DNA of 64,000 nucleotides, taken from contig CANTFL010000228.1 of the NCBI GenBank assembly GCA_947650285.1, positions 186,001 through 250,000 of the forward strand, given 5' to 3'. Made by a program: the position numbers and the translations under genes. The notes beneath the pieces were generated by a model. It was not told the origin of the DNA and searched no databases. It was given only the letters and a program-made list of their open reading frames with translations. This DNA comes from Hyaloperonospora brassicae (lineage: Eukaryota; Oomycota; Peronosporomycetes; Peronosporales; Peronosporaceae). Positions 36,812-46,669 of this stretch are shown piece by piece. Within the stretch, counting starts at the first letter, position 1, and each line of letters begins with the position of its first letter.

Positions 36812-37415
36812 GCCTCCCCACGTAAAACGTAGGATGCGTGCGCATCTTACGTGGCAATTCGAGTGTGTATGCATTGCCCTTGCGATGCAACACTCGAAAT
36901 GGCCCAATGTACTTCGGCAGTAGTTTACTACTGCCGACACTAGTGACTGCGTGTCCAGGTAGGTTTACCGTAGACAGTAGTACTAGGTCATTAACTTTAA
37001 ATGAAAGAACATTTGCTCTTCCATTCTTGTCTGCGTTCCGTTTCTGACGGTCCACCGCATTTGCGATGGAGTCCTGAACGAAACGGACTACCGCTTCTCG
37101 AGTCAGCAGGAAGTTCTCTGCTGACTCTTTGTTTTGTCTTTCAGTGCGCTTCGTGCGCACTGCTAAGAGATTGTTCTCTTCTTCAGCGAGGTTGTCTTCT
37201 TCCTCGCTGGCATAATCGTTGACGATGCTGAATATACCAGCATCGTCATCATCATCCGAGTCAATAATAGCGTCGCCGCTATTATTGAGGTGATCTTCTT
37301 CATCGATGTCGACTTGATCGACATCGGCATCATACGTGACGACGTTAGCGTCGACACGTGATGAGCAAGAGCCAAAACGGTTTTTGCTCGAGCGAGTCCC
37401 TCCCCCCTTATCCAA
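36183..37415 (-). CDS. GPY/F module and chromodomain (R3)
   Basis: Open frame of 410 codons, -1 relative to integrase, entered at the G-rich tract 37398-37407. An acidic linker (DIDEEDHL...DSDDDDDAG...SEEEDN) is followed by [17 protein letters not shown] and the GPY/F module ([16 protein letters not shown]). After a Pro/Arg-rich linker comes a chromodomain at about residues 349-398 ([24 protein letters not shown]). All chromodomain core positions are present. It should bind a histone mark and guide integration. The linker segment is the part overlapped by the antisense coiled-coil frame. Confidence 0.8.
   Translation of the reverse strand: MDKGGGTRSSKNRFGSCSSRVDANVVTYDADVDQVDIDEEDHLNNSGDAIIDSDDDDDAGIFSIVNDYASEEEDNLAEEENNLLAVRTKRTERQNKESAENFLLTREAVVRFVQDSIANAVDRQKRNADKNGRANVLSFKVNDLVLLSTVNLPGHAVTSVGSSKLLPKYIGPFRVLHRKGNAYTLELPRKMRTHPTFYVGRLRPYCQYEPSSSDEDSPHVQEHPSSSCVRAPDDPSGRADMIPRNLTEISPRELSPARRIGSGHPARPEAAPWHNRRDPSPDQPRDPCGSSARYQSKRSAGRARASSHRAIHRLRDPSRKGRDGEPNHLEEVFPPPPHPLVDAHGGQRFLVERILNHRDDSGSRTSYLVQWRGYPPSWNSWEPRSQLLMDVEGLVRQYDETHPMSPRAHR
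37398..37407 (-). promoter_or_regulatory. candidate second frameshift tract, pol/chromodomain (R3)
   Basis: On the minus strand the tract is GGGGGGAGGG. Integrase continues open beyond it in R3 but the GPY/F-chromodomain frame is -1. In R1 (6525-6531) and R2 (14114-14120) the tract is G7, three nucleotides shorter, and the same -1 relation holds. R4 has the R3 form at 46652-46661. Confidence 0.4.
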
Positions 37416-40400
37416 GAGTCACACTCTAGAAGGGTGGGCACACGTGGATGGCGTAGGCCATTCACGTAAAACGGTGTGTGCTGTGTTGAAGCATGCACCG
37501 AATTATTGATGGCGAATTCCACCATGGGTAGGAATTCGCTCCAACTCGGAAACGAGTGGACATATCCTCGAAGGATCTCTTCGAGGACACGGTTCGCACG
37601 TTCCGTCTGACCATCTGTTTCGGGATGGTCAGAAGTAGACATCTTCAATCGTGTTCCCAATGTGCGGAACACGGTTTGCCAAAATGCCGCCGTGAACCGA
37701 GGGTCACGGTCGGATACGAGTTCACGGGGTAACCCGTGGAGTCTAAAGACCGTGTCTAGAAAGACACGAGCACAACCTTGAGCCTTGATCGACTCAGGGA
37801 CAGCAGCAAGATGCACCATCTTGCTGAATCGGTCAACAAACACAAGAATACCATTATTCTTGTGAGCGTCTTCGGGAAAACCGAAGACGAAGTCCATTGA
37901 AACGGACTGCCAGCACTCTGTCGGAACAGGCAGAGGCTGCAATGGCGCACGGGATGAAGGACTAGGCTTCACCCGTTGACAAACCTCGCAAGCACGTATG
38001 TACTTGCGGACAAACTGATACTGGCGTGGCCAGTAAAAGTCACGACTTACCGTGAGGTAAGTCTTTTCTCTACCACGATGGCCGCCTGTTGGGGCATCGT
38101 GACACTCATACATGATGCGTAAACGCAAATCATGATGAGCGGGTACGACGACACGAGGCGTGTCGTCGGCAACAGCTGTATAGTACAGCAATCCGTTGCG
38201 TGTACTATACCGATCCGATGAGGATCGGTACAAAGCTGGTAAATCCCTCATGGATTTACTGGATGGATTCACCAGATGATCCATCAATCGCAGAAGATCC
38301 TTATCTTCCGCGTATGCCTTTCGTACGTCGTCAAGTAAACTTGACGACGGGACACTGACTGACAGTGTCGCAACAGTGGGCTTATCCTCACTGTTGATTT
38401 GTGCGTCCGGCTCGAAATCGGGCCGGCGCGAAAGCGCATCAGCGACGACATTGAGTCGTCCTGGTTTATACTCCACGGAGAAGTTATACTCCGCGAAGAA
38501 AGACAGCCACCTCGCCATTCTTTGCGAGAGGTGTGGGCTGTTTACGGCCGTGCGTAATGACGCATGGTCCGTATAGACAATGAACGGTCTATCTCCCAAG
38601 AGATAGACGCGAAACTTAGCCAGTGCGTACTTCATGGCAAGGAGTTCCTTGTCATGCACTGGGTAATTACGCTCAGCTGCTTGCAGCTGACGCGACTGAT
38701 AACAGATGACGCGCTCCGCGCCATCTGCATCGAACTGCATTAACGCACAGCCGATTGCAAAATCGCTGGCGTCACAGACCACATGAAATGGTCTGTCCTG
38801 ATCTGCAATCGCCAAGATCGGCGATTGCATCAAGCTTTGCTTGATACCCTCAAAGGAACGCTGGCACTCAGCGTTCCATGACCACTTGACATTTTTCTTG
38901 AGCAAGCAAGAAAGATGAACAGTCATCTCGGCGTAGTTGCGCGAGTACTTGTGCAAGTACGCCGCTAGACCAAGGAACTTCCTTAGTCCCTTGACATCGA
39001 CTGGCACTGGCCAGTCGGTGATCGCCTTGATCTTTTCGGGATCAGGGCGTACGCCGTGTTTACCCACGATGCACCCAAGAAGTGGTATTTCGCTAGCCGC
39101 GAATATACACTTCTTGAGGTTGGCGTACAACTTATGCTTGCGCATAAGTTGAAGAACCTGACGAACGTGAGTTCTGTGAACTTCAACGTCCGTCTTTCCG
39201 TCCATAGCCCGGCTATGGACGAACACATCGTCGAAGTAACTCGGTGCGAAGTCTCGCACCGGTCTCAACAGATTTGTGACACATCTGTTGAATGTTGCAG
39301 GGGCATTGCTCAGCCCCTGTGGCATAACTAGCCACTCCCACAGCATCCCGCTGGGGGTACTCACTGCCGTGAACGGGATGTCCCGTTCACGCATGAGGAT
39401 CTGATAGAACCCATCCATCAGATCCATGGACGAAAAGATGGTACTCTTTGACATACCATCTATGATTACGTCCTTCCTCGGTATCGGCGTCTGAGCCGGT
39501 ACCGTTGCAGCATTCAATTTGTTGAATGCGTGCACTATCCGCCATCCTCCTGTGGCCTTTCGCACACAGAAGGTCGGAGAGCTGTGAGGGGATGTTGATT
39601 CCCTCACATGGCCCGCTGCTAAGCGATCGGCAAAGAACTTGTCGATCGCTAGTACTTGTTCACGAGGCAGTGGCCACTGCTTCATGACACAGTACTTCGA
39701 GCCCGGTTTGAGCTCGATCTCGTGTCGAGTGCCTTTGTCCTTAGGCAACTCGCAAGGTACGGATTCAGGGAACACATCCCTGAATTCGATCAAATCCTTA
39801 TACAAAGGATTTGCCTGAAGTGACTCCCAGGATTGAGACGTGTATCGCTCAATCCGAGTCTTCTCATCGAGGACACTTTCGTCCATCGATGAGCTGCTGA
39901 GAACCCGTTCGTTCTCAGCAAATACTGTTGCCGACCGAATATCGGCCACATACTCATCCTCTGTGACGAGTATGCAGATCTGCTTGACTTTGCCACTACG
40001 CAGATCACGCAAGAACCGTTTCGGTTCTAGCGTTGGCAACTGAGTTATCTCCGAAGTTAACTTCGGAGGCACAATCAGATCAAGCGTATAAGCGCCTACG
40101 CTTGATCCGTCATTAACCAAGACGTTCAACGTCTCGGTTTCTTCCTGGGAACTTCTTTCCACAGGTTGCTGAAGGCCTAATCCCTCAGCAAGTGACTCTT
40201 GAGGAATTCCTTCCTCAAGTACGTGGGGACTTATTCCCTCGACGTCTTCTGACTGTGGCTGTGCAACCACAGTCAGGGACCGATCCTCTACGGTCGACTC
40301 TCCAGTCGACCTAGGATTTCCATGTTGCCCTTTGGGGGCAACAGGTTTCTTCTTCTAAGATGCTGCCCGCTAGGCATGCATCCATGTCCCGGTCCACTCG

Positions 40401-40580
40401 ACTTCTTCGAGTGGTGGACCTTCGGCGCAGCCTGTACTTCTGTACAGCCGCCGGGAGCTTGCTCCACAGTGTAGTGATCAACTACACTGTGATCTTGTGC
40501 AGTCGTGCTAACGACCGTACCGCAAGTGAGGCCATCGCACTCACTCGCAGAACATCCACACGCTTGTGGACGCTCCAAGA

Positions 40581-40608
40581 TGTTCATCAGATGGCCATCT
40601 GATGAACA
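40581..40608. repeat. 28-nt perfect palindrome inside pol
   Basis: Two 14-nt arms with no loop, left arm TGTTCATCAGATGG, within the spacer between protease and RT. Identical palindromes occur at 9704-9731 (R1), 17295-17322 (R2) and 49836-49863 (R4). Confidence 0.9.
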
Positions 40609-41076
40609 AGTGGCAGGCATCTTCACGGATCGATGCTGCCAGCTCACCCTTGGCTCGTACTTTCTGAGCCAAGGTAATCCCAGGATGACATCAAATTTGT
40701 CATCCAGATCTAGTACGATGAAGTCATCATCGTACTGTTCGCCCTCCAACGTGTAGTGGATTCCGACTACACGTTTCTTAACGGTAATCGATGCGCCTGT
40801 TGCAAGGCGCACCGTCATCCTCGTGAGGGGAATGTCGCGCTCAACGAACTTGAGCCTACGACCCTCTAGTGACTGGCGATCGAACAAAGTTGTTCGACGC
40901 CCCACAGTCTACTAGGGCACGAAGCGACAAATCATTTGTCGCTTCCAACTTCAAGGTGATGAGCGAAACGTCATCACCAGGTGCAGAGACACACAATGAT
41001 TGTGTATCTGGAGCAACTTTCGTCAAGAGATTTGCAAATTCTCTTGAGGTTGCTGGATCAGTAGGGCGCTCCGCCC

Positions 41077-42231
41077 CTACTGACCCCGACCATTTTTTGA
41101 TGGTCCGTCTCGCTGTTGCGGCTTCGCAACAGCGCTGGACCCACGCCCATTGCCCTTTCTGGCGAATGGTCGTCCATTTCGCTCAGTACTGTTTGGTACT
41201 GGGCGTGGAGCACTACACTCGTATGCGTAGTGCCCTAACTTCTGACAGCGATTGCACTTCTGCAATCGCTTGTTGTTTGAAGAGCGAGGTCTCTCGCTCT
41301 CAACATAGCAGAGGTCCATTGGTTCTGGACCTCCGATCTCTTGTCGTCTTGGTGGACGGTAAGAGTTTGAGCTAGCATGAGCCTGTCTCATGCTAAAGTC
41401 TTCCTGTTCCGCGGCTGATATCGCTTCTTCAAGCGTATTCAGCTCAAGGCGGAACAGGTGGCTCCTGACGGGCCCTTCTGCGAGCCCTTGCATGAACACC
41501 GTAATCAACGTGTGTTCATGGACTGGGTTGGCAGTTATACTACTCGCTAGGAGTCGTATATGTTGTGCGTAAGCGTGCACATCACGCTTACCCTGCTTGA
41601 GTTTCAGGAGCTCAGAACGAGCCCTGAACTCAGCTCGTGGCGGCTCAAACGTTTGTCTGAGCCGGGACTTGAAGTCATCTAGCGACCTAAACACATTTGG
41701 GTCGCTACTCTCGAGTCCCAGGGACCAAGTTTTGGCACGCCCTGCCAAGTGGGTCTGAGCAAATGTGAGTTTCATTTGCTCATCTTCGACGCGACGAGCC
41801 CTTAAGGCTCTGTCGAGTTCGACAAACCATAGTAACAGGGAGTCCTCCGGGACTCCACTGTACTTGGAGATGTCAACCTTCATGACCTCGGGACGACGCG
41901 CATGTGCCGTCCCGCCCACAGCAGCATGGAATTGCTGCTGTCTCAACAGCTCTGTCTGTTGAGCACCGAGTTCTCTCAACTGCTCGGCCTGTTGAGAGCC
42001 TTGCTGGTGAAGCAAGGCTACTTTCTCCCTTTCGGCGACAAGTTCACTTTGGATGAACTTGGCTATAGCGGCATGTTGTTGGTCTCTGTCTAGAGACTCC
42101 AACATGGCGCTAATGGCGAACTCGCCTACGGTAGAACTCATTCGTTCTACCGCACCCCATTCGATGTCACTCAAATGGGTAAACCCTTCACGCGTGGCGT
42201 GAAAGGTCTCTTCATCATCCAACATGTTCAT
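41077..42231 (-). CDS. gag: gag of R3
   Basis: Intact 384-residue Gag starting at the ATG at 42231, with capsid-like core and CCHC knuckle CNRCQKLGHYAYEC at 326-339, then a basic tail. It differs from R1 gag at a handful of residues. The TAG stop at 41077 falls inside a GC-rich stem (CAGTAGGG/CCCTACTG) that starts about nine bases after the slippery heptamer, an arrangement fitting regulated -1 frameshifting. Confidence 0.9.
   Translation of the reverse strand: MNMLDDEETFHATREGFTHLSDIEWGAVERMSSTVGEFAISAMLESLDRDQQHAAIAKFIQSELVAEREKVALLHQQGSQQAEQLRELGAQQTELLRQQQFHAAVGGTAHARRPEVMKVDISKYSGVPEDSLLLWFVELDRALRARRVEDEQMKLTFAQTHLAGRAKTWSLGLESSDPNVFRSLDDFKSRLRQTFEPPRAEFRARSELLKLKQGKRDVHAYAQHIRLLASSITANPVHEHTLITVFMQGLAEGPVRSHLFRLELNTLEEAISAAEQEDFSMRQAHASSNSYRPPRRQEIGGPEPMDLCYVESERPRSSNNKRLQKCNRCQKLGHYAYECSAPRPVPNSTERNGRPFARKGNGRGSSAVAKPQQRDGPSKNGRGQ
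41092..41098 (-). promoter_or_regulatory. candidate -1 frameshift heptamer, gag/pol (R3)
   Basis: A AAA AAT in the gag phase, 9-nt spacer, then the 8-bp stem CAGTAGGG/CCCTACTG with loop GCGGAGCG. In R4 the heptamer is altered to A AAA TAT (50346-50352), in line with R4 being a decayed copy. Confidence 0.6.
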
Positions 42232-42254
42232 GTTGGATGTTGTGGTCCTTGGAA

Positions 42255-42273
42255 GGACTACAAAGTGCTACCA
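42255..42273 (-). other. primer binding site of R3
   Basis: TGGTAGCACTTTGTAGTCC on the minus strand, two bases inside the 5' LTR end, as in R1. Confidence 0.6.
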
Positions 42274-42275
42274 GG

Positions 42276-42666
42276 TGTAACGGGGCACACCCTTGCGTGA
42301 ACTTAACGCAAGGGTATCGGTGCCCCGACAGACGTACACAAGGCAATCGAGGAAGCGTAGGTAGGGTAAAAGTAGAACTGTTATATTAATATAATTAAGT
42401 CTTTTAACTACTGTCTCTCTGTTTGACTTAACTTAATTATGCTAATCTAACTGAGTGTATGGTGACGTCTCGTCACCACTCATTGCGCGCGTCTTGCGGC
42501 GATTGGTGGGTTGATATCATCAAGATATCAACCAATGAACAGACTCTTTGGTCGACCCTTCAATATCACCACTTCGGTGATATTGTTCAAAGAATATTCA
42601 ACTTCATATTCTTTATTGTCACTTTTCTTAAAGTGACAATTCCATGTAACGGGCTGCCCCGTTACA
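42276..42666 (-). repeat. R3 5' LTR, first LTR of the tandem array
   Basis: 391 bp, followed by the target duplication CGTTG, which is also the start of the 23-bp spacer that recurs through the array. Confidence 0.95.
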
Positions 42667-42689
42667 CGTTGCAGGAGTTACTACAACGG
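42667..42689. repeat. 23-bp array spacer (first of five)
   Basis: Starts CGTTGCAGGAG and ends CTACAACGG. The same 23 bp recur at 43082-43104, 43497-43519, 43912-43934 and 51922-51944. CGTTG near the left and CAACG near the right are mutually inverted. Confidence 0.95.
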
Positions 42690-43081
42690 TGTAACGGGGC
42701 ACACCCTTGCGTGAACTAAACGCAAGGGTATCGGTGCCCCGACAGACGTACACGAGGCAAGCGAGGAAGCGTAGGTAAGGTAAAAGCAGAACTCTTATAT
42801 TAATATAATTAAGTCTTTAAACCACTGTCTCTCTGTTTGACTTAACTTAATTATACTAATCTAACTGAATGTATGACGACGTCTACTCACCACTCATTGC
42901 GCGCGTCTTGCGGCGATTGGTGGGTTGATATCGTCAAGATATCGACCAATGAGCAGACTCTTTGGTCGGCCCTTCAATATCACCACCATTGGTGATGTTG
43001 TTAAAAGAATATTCAACTTCATATTCTTTATTGTCACTTTTCTTAAAGTGACAATTCCATGTAACGGGATGCCCCGTTACA
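42690..43081 (-). repeat. solo LTR in tandem array
   Basis: 392-bp LTR with intact termini and no internal region. With its spacer it makes a 415-bp repeat unit. Confidence 0.95.
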
Positions 43082-43104
43082 CGTTGCAGGAGTTACTACA
43101 ACGG

Positions 43105-43496
43105 TGTAACGGGGCACACCCTTGCGTGAACTAAACGCAAGGGTATCGGTGCCCCGATAGACGTACACAAGGCAAGCGAGGAAGCGTAGGTAGGGTAAAG
43201 GTAGAACTTATATGTTGATATGATTAAGTCTTTAAACCACTGTCTCTCTGTTTGACTTAACTTAATTATACTAATCTAACTGAATGTATAACGACGTCTA
43301 CTCACCACTCATTGCGCGCGTCTTGCGGCGATTGGTGGGTTGATATCGTCAAGATATCGACCAATGAGCAGACTCTTTGGTCGGCCCTTCAATATCACCA
43401 CCATTGGTGATGTTGTTAAAAGAATATTCAGCTTCATATTCTTTATTGTCACTTTTCTTAAAGTGACAATTCCATGTAACGGGATGCCCCGTTACA
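43105..43496 (-). repeat. solo LTR in tandem array
   Basis: 392-bp LTR whose A-rich middle reads GGTAAAGGTAGAACTTATAT, a variant otherwise found only in the LTR at 51530. Confidence 0.95.
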
Positions 43497-43519
43497 CGTT
43501 GCAGGAGTTACTACAACGG

Positions 43520-43911
43520 TGTAACGGGGCACACCCTTGCGTGAACTAAACGCAAGGGTATCGGTGCCCCGACAGACGTACACGAGGCAAGCGAGGAAGC
43601 GTAGGTAAGGTAAAAGCAGAACTGTTATATTAATATAATTAAGTCTTTAAACCACTGTCTCTCTGTTTGACTTAACTTAATTATACTAATCTAACTGAAT
43701 GTATAACGACGTCTACTCACCACTCATTGCGCGCGTCTTGCGGCGATTGGTGGGTTGATATCGTCAAGATATCGACCAATGAGCAGACACTTTGGTCGGC
43801 CCTTCAATATCACCACCATTGGTGATGTTGTTAAAAGAATATTCAACTTCATGTTCTTTATTGTCACTTTTCTTAAAGTGACAATTCCATGTAACGGGAT
43901 GCCCCGTTACA
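43520..43911 (-). repeat. solo LTR in tandem array
   Basis: 392-bp LTR. It shares GAGCAGACACTTTGG with the LTR at 51945, where the other array copies have GACTC. Confidence 0.95.
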
Positions 43912-43934
43912 CGTTGCAGGAGTTACTACAACGG

Positions 43935-44324
43935 TGTAACGGGGCACACCCTTGCGTGAACTAAACGCAATGGTATCGGTGCCCCGACAGACGTACACGA
44001 GGCAAGCGAGGAAGCGTAGGTAAGGTAAAAGCAGAACTGTTATATTAATATAATTAAGTCTTTTAACCACTGTCTCTCTGTTTGACTTAACTTAATTATA
44101 CTAATCTAACTGAATGTATGACGACGTCTCCTCACCACTCATTGCGCGCGTCTTGCGGCGATTGGTGGGTTGATATCGTCAAGATATCAACCAATGAACA
44201 GACTCTTTGGTCGACCCTCAATATCACCACATTGGTGATGTTGTTAAAAGAATATTCAGCATAATATTCTTTATTGTCACTTTTCTTAAAGTGACAATTC
44301 CATATAACGGGCTGCCCCGTTACA
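43935..44324 (-). repeat. R4 3' LTR, fifth LTR of the array
   Basis: 390 bp, followed by the R4 polypurine tract, which is lengthened here (a run of nine C on the plus strand). Confidence 0.95.
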
Positions 44325-44459
44325 TCACCCCCCCCCCTTAACTGATAGTCACCGTGTGACTATCGAAAATAATGGCGGCCACCCAGTGGGCACCATTAAG
44401 ACAGGGAGCACTTGTTGGGTCCGTTCCATTCACTTTCCGCTCGACCTCGCATAGTTAAC

Positions 44460-46065
44460 ATGTCCATACGAGGTGACTCAAGACCCGCACAGTCCATGTG
44501 CTGTGCCAGCCTCTGCGGCAGACGATTCGTCGTCTGCTGCTCTTTCTTCGCCTGCAGCAACAGGTGCTGCAGGTGCAAGCGGTAGAGCACCGCGTGCGCA
44601 TGATGACCCCGACATTGAGGTCATCTACTCTGGCGAGTCAGACGTGTCTGACTCGGGCAATGCTGCAGAGGCGTCTCGCTCACCGGCGACGCCTCAGTGT
44701 TCGCCAAGGCCACTGCCGAACGAACGGACTCGTGAGTTGCAACACAGTCTTTTCAACAGTGATGGCGAATCTGGTGATGAGTATGTTTGCTCATCACCGC
44801 AATCAGCTCGTGCTCCTTCGCACGAGCGACTTGACGATGGTGCAACCCATCGTCATACTGACAACCGTGGTACCAACAAAGGTACCACCGTGAAGCGTGA
44901 TGAGCTGAAGCCGTGGCGTTTGCCCGAACGGCTCATCAATAGCTTGACTCATTAGACAAACCAACACCATCGAATACCCTTATTCGATGCGACTGAGCTT
45001 CACGGCTTGACTCCCAGCGCGAGCAACTTTCGCGCTGAAGAAGACTTTTATCTCGATGTCTTCCTTAGACATCGATGGTACAACAGCAACCAAAAGCGTG
45101 ACAAAGCCTCTCTTTTGGCTGCGTGGAACGCGTTCGTCCAAAACGTAAAGAATTTTGGACGAGAAGGGTGGCTCAAGAAACTTGAGGCGACACGCCTCAA
45201 ATTCGAAAAGCGAACGCCGGCCGGTGAAAGGTACCAGTTGCACTGTTTGTCGAGTGAGGCAGGCATTCCTTGCCTCACACATGGAGACCCTTGTGCGAGT
45301 TGTGTTGACAACTCGCAGCGTGCACATAGGGACTTGTATTCCCTAAGTTCGCCCTGGGAAAGGGCACACATCTCGGAGGAGATGCGTGACGCGATTGCAA
45401 ACTTGCAATCCGTCTACAAGCGCCTAGGGCGCGTGTTTACCGATGGGCCCGAGGACTCATCGGATGGGTCTCGTCATACTGGCGGACGAGACCTTCAACA
45501 TCCATCGACAGCTGAGAACGGGGCTCCCAGCTGTTCCAAGAGGGTGGATACCCCCGCCACTGGACGAAGTAGCTCGTCCTTGATCCTGAATCGTCACGGT
45601 GATTCAAGATACGCTCCTCTAGAAAGCGTTGACCACCGTGAGAATCCACCAAAGGATGTGGTGGAGGAGGAAAGACCTCCTCCAGATGATTCGGCTCACC
45701 ATCTCGACCCTTACGAGATGGATCGCGCAATCGGTGAATTGCGCGATGACTTGAAGCACGAGCGCGACCGGCGCTACGCTTTAACTGATACCGTGCGGAA
45801 GAACCGCAAGGATTACGAGGCTGATCGGGCGAGGGATCGCGCCGATTATGCCACAGCGCAGCTTCAGGCCGAGCGGGATGTCCGCTCCCTTTTCGGCGAG
45901 CCGGCGACATCTCGCGGGGAGATATCTCGGTTAAGTTCCGACGTATCATATCTGCGCGACCAGACGGATCGTCTGGAGCGCGAACGCAAGAACTTGATGG
46001 ATGTTCTTGAACGTGGGGGTTATCTTCATCGAAAGAAGAAGGCTCGTACTGAAAGTACGGCCTGA
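44460..46065 (+). pseudogene. antisense ORF of R4 (broken)
   Basis: Counterpart of 35207-36811. The N-terminal frame is disturbed near 44480, is open to 44955, and then meets an in-frame TAG in the stretch GACTCATTAGACAAACC. It is open again from 45007 to 46065, keeping the cysteine set and the coiled coil. Confidence 0.6.
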
Positions 46066-46669
46066 GCCTCCCCACGTAAAACGTAGGATGCGTGCGCATC
46101 TTACGTGGCAATTTGAGTGTGTATGCATTGCCCTTGCGATGCAACACTCGAAATGGCCCAATGTACTTCGGCAGTAGTTTACTGCTGCCGACACTAGTGA
46201 CTGCATGTCCAGGTAAGCTTACCGTAGACAGTAGTACTAGTTCATTAACTTTAAATGAAAGAACATTTGCTCTTCCATTCTTGTCTGCGTTCCGTTTCTG
46301 ACGGTCCACCGCATTTGCGATGGAGTCCTGAACGAAACGGACTACCGCTTCTCGAGTCAGCAGGAAGTTCTCTGCTCACTCTTTGTTTTGTCTTTCAGTG
46401 CGCTTCGTGCGCACTGCTAAGAGATTGTTCTCTTCTTCAGCGAGGTTGTCTTCTTCCTCGCTGGCATAATCGTTGACGATGCTGAATATACCAGCATCTT
46501 CATCTTCATCCGCGTCAGTAATATCGTCGCCGCTATTATTGAGGTGATCTTCTTCTTCGATGTCGACTTGGTCGACATCAACATTATGCGTGACGACGTT
46601 AGCGTCGACACGTGATGAGCAAGAGCCAAAACGGTTTTTGCTCGAGCGAGTCCCTCCCCCCTTATCCAA
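45437..46669 (-). pseudogene. GPY/F module and chromodomain (R4)
   Basis: Same module as R3 with [12 protein letters not shown]. One nonsense change in the stretch at 46370-46380 splits it into 45437-46309 and 46376-46669. Confidence 0.75.

Larger units (their letters stand above)
37398..41098 (-). pseudogene. pol: pol of R3, nearly intact
   Basis: One frame of 1035 codons (37163-40270) holds RT, RNase H and integrase. In that frame RT motif A is MDLMDGFYQ (D283), PQGLSNAPATF lies at 318-328 and YFDD at 345-348. RNase H has D500, E542, D568 and D611. The integrase finger is H724, H731, C761, C764, and the catalytic triad is D793, D854, E890 (35 residues between the last two). Upstream, the protease frame is interrupted by a 1-nt insertion near 40879, just past where the DCG active-site stretch should be, and a 1-nt deletion near 40350. 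The enzyme core looks functional; the protease does not in this copy. The frame has no ATG at its start, so expression through gag is expected. Confidence 0.85.
34685..42666 (-). mobile_element. Ty3/Gypsy chromovirus R3 (best preserved)
   Basis: Complete element with two 391-bp LTRs that differ at about six positions by eye, flanked by the 5-bp duplication CGTTG (34680-34684 and 42667-42671). Gag, RT-RNase H-integrase, chromodomain and antisense ORF are intact. Two single-base indels (near 40350 and 40879) break the protease part. The low LTR divergence indicates a fairly recent insertion. Confidence 0.95.

Noticed and set aside
42276..44324. Regular repeats with constant spacers, reminiscent of a CRISPR array
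   Set aside because: Here the repeated units are 392-bp LTRs and the spacers are identical. The genome is eukaryotic.
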